DNA from: Trema orientale
Taxonomy: Eukaryota; Streptophyta; Magnoliopsida; Rosales; Cannabaceae
NCBI GenBank assembly: GCA_002914845.1
Contig: JXTC01000035.1
Span: 398,977-462,976, forward strand
DNA: 64,000 nt
Direction: 5' to 3'
A model generated the notes under the pieces. That model worked only from the letters and a program-made list of their open reading frames with translations, searched no databases and was not told the origin of the DNA. The position numbers were made by a program, and so were the translations under genes. The first letter of the stretch is position 1. Each line of letters opens with the position of its first letter. Positions 59,690 to 64,000 of this stretch are shown piece after piece.

Positions 59690-60990
59690 CACCTATGTGC
59701 ATTTTACAAACAATGTAAAACGAAATTTAGTTATATATCCATTATATAAATTGATTTATTTAATGTATAAACCAATCTATTTAATATAAAACTAGATTAA
59801 ATTTGTCAGTTTTTTTCAAGTATATGTAAACTGATTCACTTAATATAAACTAGATATAGTATATGATTGGATATACTTAATATAAAAACTAAATATATTG
59901 AGCCATTTATCTTAATAGAAATAGGGTCACTATCAATTTTGACCATATATTGAAATCCATTACCCAAAAAGGGAAAAAAATATAAACTATTTACAGTGTT
60001 AAAATTTTCATGTTAGAATTTTAAATTTACCCACACTTCCCAAAACTTGACCCTTTTAGACCGAGGTTGAGCATAAAAAAATAATAACAATAATCTCATG
60101 CTTGTGTTCAAATATATTGTACCACGGTCGAATATATAGTCAAACACAATCAAGTACACATGGTCGAACACAATCGAGTATTGATGGGTCCTGTAAGGTA
60201 TTTTGGAGTTTGTTAGAGAATTTAGTATTTATTTTAAATGCGAGACATGATAATAAAGTTTTTTTTTCTATTTTTTTTTTAACATTTATGGTTGAGTCTC
60301 TTTTATCACCATGGGGTATTAGTAGATCCTATGAGAATAAAAATCCCTAGAATTAAGTATGAAGAAGGGGGATTAAGTATTATACTCTACCACATTCTCA
60401 ATTATGTCTCTCTCGAGACTTTTCTCTTATTAGTTGCTCTGTTCTCCTCCTTTATCAAATATTCGTATTATTAAATCCCTAAATCATAAATCATGCAATA
60501 CAGTTCGGGGAAAAAAAATTTATGCGTTTTAAACCACATACCAATATATATATATATATATATTGTTTTTTTTTTTTTTTGTTTGAACTTTTGTATTGCG
60601 TAGATTTTATTTTTGAAAACTAGATTTATTTCAGTGTTCTTATGAAAAATTGATTTATAAGTAATAATTGACTAAAATTTCAATTGCCTAAATTTATCGA
60701 TCGTAAAGCCCAATTTATCAAGCCTACAGACAAATTCCACAAATTCCTTTTGCAAAAACTCTATTTATGGTGCGATTTAGTTCAGTTCTCCAAAATTTTT
60801 CATTTTTTTTTGGTAGGAAAATTACAAGTTTAAGAATTTGTATGAATCAGATGAGCAATTTGACAAACTAAATGTGGATATTAAAATTGACCAAATCACG
60901 ATAGTATTAGTACGGTGTGCCAAACATGGACGTAGTCAATTTTAAAGCAATTCAAACCTATTTTTCCCTTTTACTAGCGATTATGGCCCG
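59690..60990. other. AT-rich intergenic spacer
   Basis: No gene recognised. Contains an AT run at ~60543-60563 and poly(T) tracts. Short open frames near 60.1-60.5 kb have no family signature. Confidence 0.5.
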
Positions 60991-61004
60991 ATAGTTGGTG
61001 GAAA

Positions 61005-62045
61005 AAAATATACATATATATATGGCTTTTTAATAGAAAAATTCCTCGAACTCGAAATAATTTAGTAAAATTAATCCTGAACTTAATTTTTTAGAGCAAA
61101 ACTCCTTGAAATCCCATAATATTAGTTCTATTAGAAATGAAATATGCTTTTGTTAGTTTTTTTTTTTTTTTTTTATACGGTTAGGTCTCCTTTTTTTTAT
61201 TTGTGGTTTCTAGATTTTCATTCTTATATTTTTGTTTCACGTTAAATTCTTTTAATCTTTTATGTCAAAAATTGCCGTTAATTAGCACTTGCCCAAAACA
61301 TGTTTATTCCAAAGGTAAAATTGGAAATAAAGGGAAAATATTATTTTTCTTTTAAAAAAATTGAGTTATAGTTTTCATTCAAGATAGAGGGAAGAAAAAT
61401 AAAAATTTTATATAGTTCCACTGTGGATTTACTTTGATCCAATTATTCATATATCTAAAAAAGAGGTACATAAATATTTGAACCAAAATAGATCCATATT
61501 GGAACCATATAAAATTTTAGCAATATATGCCCCACAAAATTAGCAATATATGTCCCATAAACTGATAATATATTCATATACATTTTTCATATACATTTTT
61601 TTTAGATATATTGATACTTAGACCAAAGTAGATTCATAGTGGAACCATATAAAATTTTCTAATTTCTTACATTCGTCTTGAACAAAAGCGACTTTTTTTC
61701 TTAAAAAAATAATGATCTTTTTATTTTCAATTTTACCCAAGATAAGATGAGCACGTTTTGGGCAAGTGCTAATTAATGGAAGTATTAGACAGAAAATATT
61801 ACAAGGGATTAACGTCAAATAAAAATCTAATAATAAAGACCTGTAAGTCACAAATAAAAGAATGTAGACTTAGTTGTAAAAGAAAATAATAGAAACACCT
61901 TTCTCTTCTAACAGAACTAATACTAGAGGACTTCATGTAGTTTTGTTCTAAAAAATTGAGTTCAGGGTTAATTTTACTAATTTGTATCGAATTCGGGAGT
62001 TTTTGTATTAAAAAGCCTATGTATATGTATATATAAATATATAAA
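61005..62045. mobile_element. ~1-kb inverted repeat (foldback element) with ~500-bp arms
   Basis: The left arm from GGCTTTTTAATAGAAAAATTC (61024) is matched in reverse by the right arm ending GTATTAAAAAGCC (~62017). The pairing continues inward with TTAGTAAAATTAA(T/C)CCTGAAC, ATATTAGTTCTATTAGAA, TTAATTAGCACTTGCCCAAA, GTAAAATTG and AAATTTTATATAGTTCCACT blocks. The centre is near 61530. Identity is ~75-80 per cent by eye with small indels. No transposase-like frame was seen. AT-dinucleotide runs adjoin both ends, obscuring any target duplication. If transcribed it would fold into a long hairpin. Confidence 0.85.
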
Positions 62046-62454
62046 CGATTTTTGTTTTTCTCTAGTGAAATTATTAATTTAAAAAAGTCATATTGTAAGC
62101 CTTCTCTCCAACAGTCGACACAAAGTGGGGAAACTTCTTTGAACTTAACGAGGAAAGTATCCCAATTAGTGCACATTCTAAAAAAATCCCAATTAGTGCA
62201 TATTAGAATGGAAACAATTTGTCTCTTACTAATGGGATTTATATAAGCTTTTCCGAAAAAAAAAAAGAATGAATGAATGAAAACTATATTGTTGAAAACC
62301 AATAACAATTATCCAGTCTAAATCTAGATTAACTAATTCATTTAATCAACCATATTGTCTAAGGATAAACAAAAATTATTAAAAGAAATTCATTAAAATC
62401 ACTCTTCCATAAAAAAGGAAAAAAGAAAAAGGAAGTGGTTTGGTAAATAATAAG

Positions 62455-62985
62455 GTTTATGGCACACATGTTCCATGAAGCATCCAATTTGTGGCAATTT
62501 GGTTTTCAAAGTTTCAATTATGGCAATTATGTCTTAAATTTTTTTAAATTTGAAATAATTTGGTCTATGGACTATCTAAATTGTAATTTGTTGTTACAAA
62601 TCTAACAAAAAACATATTTAAGGACACGTTGTAACACCTGAAAGTGTATTTAAGGGAAAATAACTGAACAAAAAGATTTGGAGAGAAAGAAAAATATATC
62701 ATTTATATTTTTAAGGTTATTGAAATTTAGATAAAATTTGTCTGTCATTATTCGTTTGTATGCTTAAAATTGCTAAATTACTTTTTAAATATATTTTTCA
62801 GATGTTATTATATACTTTTTATGTGCATTTTTAGTCATAAATTTAATAATAAGTTATAATTTAGATAATTTAAGAACTAAAATATTTCAAATTAGAAAAT
62901 TTACAGACTTAATTACTATAATTAAAATTTTGGGGTTGAAATTATAAATTGGATACTTCTCGACCATTTTTGGCATTAACCCGAA
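62455..62985. mobile_element. Foldback MITE, ~530 bp
   Basis: The left part (GCATCCAATTTGTGGCAATTT, AATTATGGCAATTATGTCTTA, AATTTGAAATAATTTGGTC, ACTATCTAAATTGTAATTTG) is reverse-complemented on the right (AAGTTATAATTTAGATAATTT, ATATTTCAAATTAGAAAATTT, ACTTAATTACTATAATTA, AAATTGGATACTTC). The termini resemble GGTTTATGGCA/GGGTTAATGCCA. Non-coding. It lies ~200 bp before the GC-richer leader of the PYL8-like gene. Confidence 0.78.
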
Positions 62986-63176
62986 TAATGATGATAACAA
63001 TATAACGCCAGCCAGATACTCACAAACAGACAAAAATTGGCACACCCGTAATTAATCTCACAACCAAGGGCATTAAAGCTGAGCAATAATAATAATAACA
63101 TAAAGAGAAATAAAATAATATTTAGTTATTTAATTGATGAAAAATATTTATTTAGTGTGATTTTTTAATTTAGGTG

Positions 63177-63254
63177 ATGAGGACGATAGAAGAGAGGCTT
63201 GAGGTTGTTTCTTCTATGGCGGTGAGTCTCCTCTCCGCTGCCTGTCACCCCTAA
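63177..63254 (+). other. Possible short upstream ORF before the PYL8-like gene
   Basis: ATG at 63177 opens 25 codons (MRTIEERLEVVSSMAVSLLS...) ending at TAA 63252-63254, in the GC-richer stretch upstream of the receptor exon. A TTTAG directly before it and a GCG|GTGAGT donor inside it leave open that this is instead a spliced leader exon. Confidence 0.3.
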
Positions 63255-63516
63255 ATCTATCTCCACCAATCTTTAATACCCTTTTCAGAACTCGCCGTCC
63301 GGTGATCGGAGCTCCGTTTTCCGGCGCTGGGTCGACCTTATTTTGGGACGAGTCGGCTCTGTTTTATCTCCTTGATGGTCCTCTTTCATCTTCTTCTTCG
63401 TCTTGATTCTGTACCAATTTCTGGGAAAAAGAGAGAGAGCTGGAAGCTGGAAGCTGGACGATAAGGCCGTGTTTGGCTCGGTTCAATTTGTATTGCGAGA
63501 AAAGGAGAAAAGGAAA

Positions 63517-63660
63517 ATGAATGGGAATGGAGTGGTGGTTGGCAATGGAGGAATAGGTGGGTTGGAGAACGAGTTCATTCGGAGGCACCACAGGCGTGAA
63601 CCTGGAGATAATCAGTGTAGCTCTGTTCTATCCAGACACATCAAAGCGCCTGTTCATCTT
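63517..63660 (+). CDS. PYL8/PYL9-type ABA receptor (PYR/PYL/RCAR), first coding exon only
   Basis: START-like abscisic-acid receptor that, when ABA-bound, inhibits clade A PP2Cs. Only 48 codons lie in the window: MNGNGVVVGNGG, a Gly-rich start, then EFIRRHHRRE, DNQCSSVLSRHIKAPVHL, followed by a GTACAT donor at 63661. The EFIRRHH...DNQCSS...HIKAPVH block is the diagnostic N-terminus of the monomeric PYL7-PYL10 subfamily and is closest to PYL8 as I recall it. The intron falls just before the expected VWSLVRRFDQP segment, which must lie to the right of the window. The ATG is the first in its frame. Compared with the usual LVKHIKAP, this copy has SRHIKAP, a conservative Lys-to-Arg change next to a Val-to-Ser change. 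The gate, latch and ligand pocket cannot be judged. Confidence 0.85.
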
Positions 63661-64000
63661 GTACATCTCTCTCTCTTGCTCTTTCTCTCTCTCTACTCTA
63701 GTCTACGCATGTATCGAGTCTTTGAATGAGTCTACGCATATATGTCATTTGTATGAGTCTTTGAAGCTCTAGGTTTATGAATTGTAAGCAGCTTCGTCTT
63801 TCTGATCTATCTACTGATTTCGTTCACTTCTTGATTTGGGCTTCTTGGGATTTTTTTTTTTTTTTAATTTTGGAAGTTTTCTCTTTGGTGTTTGAATGAG
63901 TTTTCAGGATAGTAATTGATTGATCTCGATCTGTGATTTCTTTATTGGTTTTTTTTTTTTTTCTTTTTTTGGTTTTTATCTAAATATCAAGTGTCTTTCT
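63661..64000 (+). other. Start of intron 1 of the PYL8-like gene
   Basis: T- and CT-rich sequence after the GTACATCTCTCTCT donor, with no acceptor-exon pair that continues the receptor frame before the window ends. Confidence 0.6.

Overview
The window looks like nuclear DNA of a flowering plant, almost certainly a eudicot. The genes have GT-AG introns, the spacers are very AT-rich, and the intergenic DNA carries LTR retrotransposon remnants, MITEs and tRNA-derived SINEs. All gene models below were built by hand from reading frames and splice sites; no alignment or transcript data were available.

Five protein-coding genes can be supported. (1) A PP2C-type protein phosphatase on + (2874-6725, 8 coding exons). 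(2) A plant-specific PF09713/TIGR01589-domain protein on - (10157-7528, 8 coding exons, one undetermined base in a repetitive exon). (3) A J-domain plus DUF3444 protein on + (22799-25138, intronless CDS). (4) A trehalose-6-phosphate phosphatase on + (39498-42339, 9 coding exons), whose 5' leader seems to begin about 5.8 kb upstream and to contain a ~5.2-kb intron. (5) The first coding exon of a PYL8/PYL9-type abscisic-acid receptor on + (63517-63660), which runs off the right edge. A short decayed fragment resembling the N-terminus of a CFL1-like WW-domain protein lies on - near 27.0 kb.

PP2C, DnaJ-DUF3444 and PYL8 have the same order as my recollection of Arabidopsis At5g53140 (PP2C76), At5g53150 (DnaJ) and At5g53160 (PYL8/RCAR3). 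This looks like an expanded copy of an ancestral eudicot block, with PF09713 and TPP genes between the anchors and the spacers swollen by repeats. Several genes touch stress and sugar or ABA signalling, but the phosphatase is not of the ABA co-receptor type, so the linkage is probably historical rather than an operon-like unit.

Layout: 0-2 kb, AT-rich spacer and PP2C promoter; 2-7 kb, PP2C; 7.2-7.4 kb, tandem duplication; 7.5-10.2 kb, PF09713 gene; 10.5-13.1 kb, probable Ty3/gypsy solo LTR with nested MITEs, close upstream of the PF09713 gene; 13.6-21.4 kb, repeats and a TRIM-like remnant; 21.4-25.2 kb, DnaJ gene; 26.1-26.6 kb, 73-bp minisatellite; 26.9-27.1 kb, pseudogene; 29-32 kb, MITEs and an LTR remnant; 33.6-42.4 kb, TPP gene; 43-53.9 kb, MITEs, SINEs and an LTR; 54-56.8 kb, 3' part of a Ty1/copia element; 57-59.7 kb, SINEs, MITEs and a clean solo LTR; 61-63 kb, two large foldback elements, one about 1 kb; 63.1-64 kb, start of the PYL8-like gene. 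I found no CRISPR array, no intact RNA gene and nothing that amounts to a convincing new system. The most unusual non-coding structure is the ~1-kb inverted repeat at 61.0-62.0 kb.
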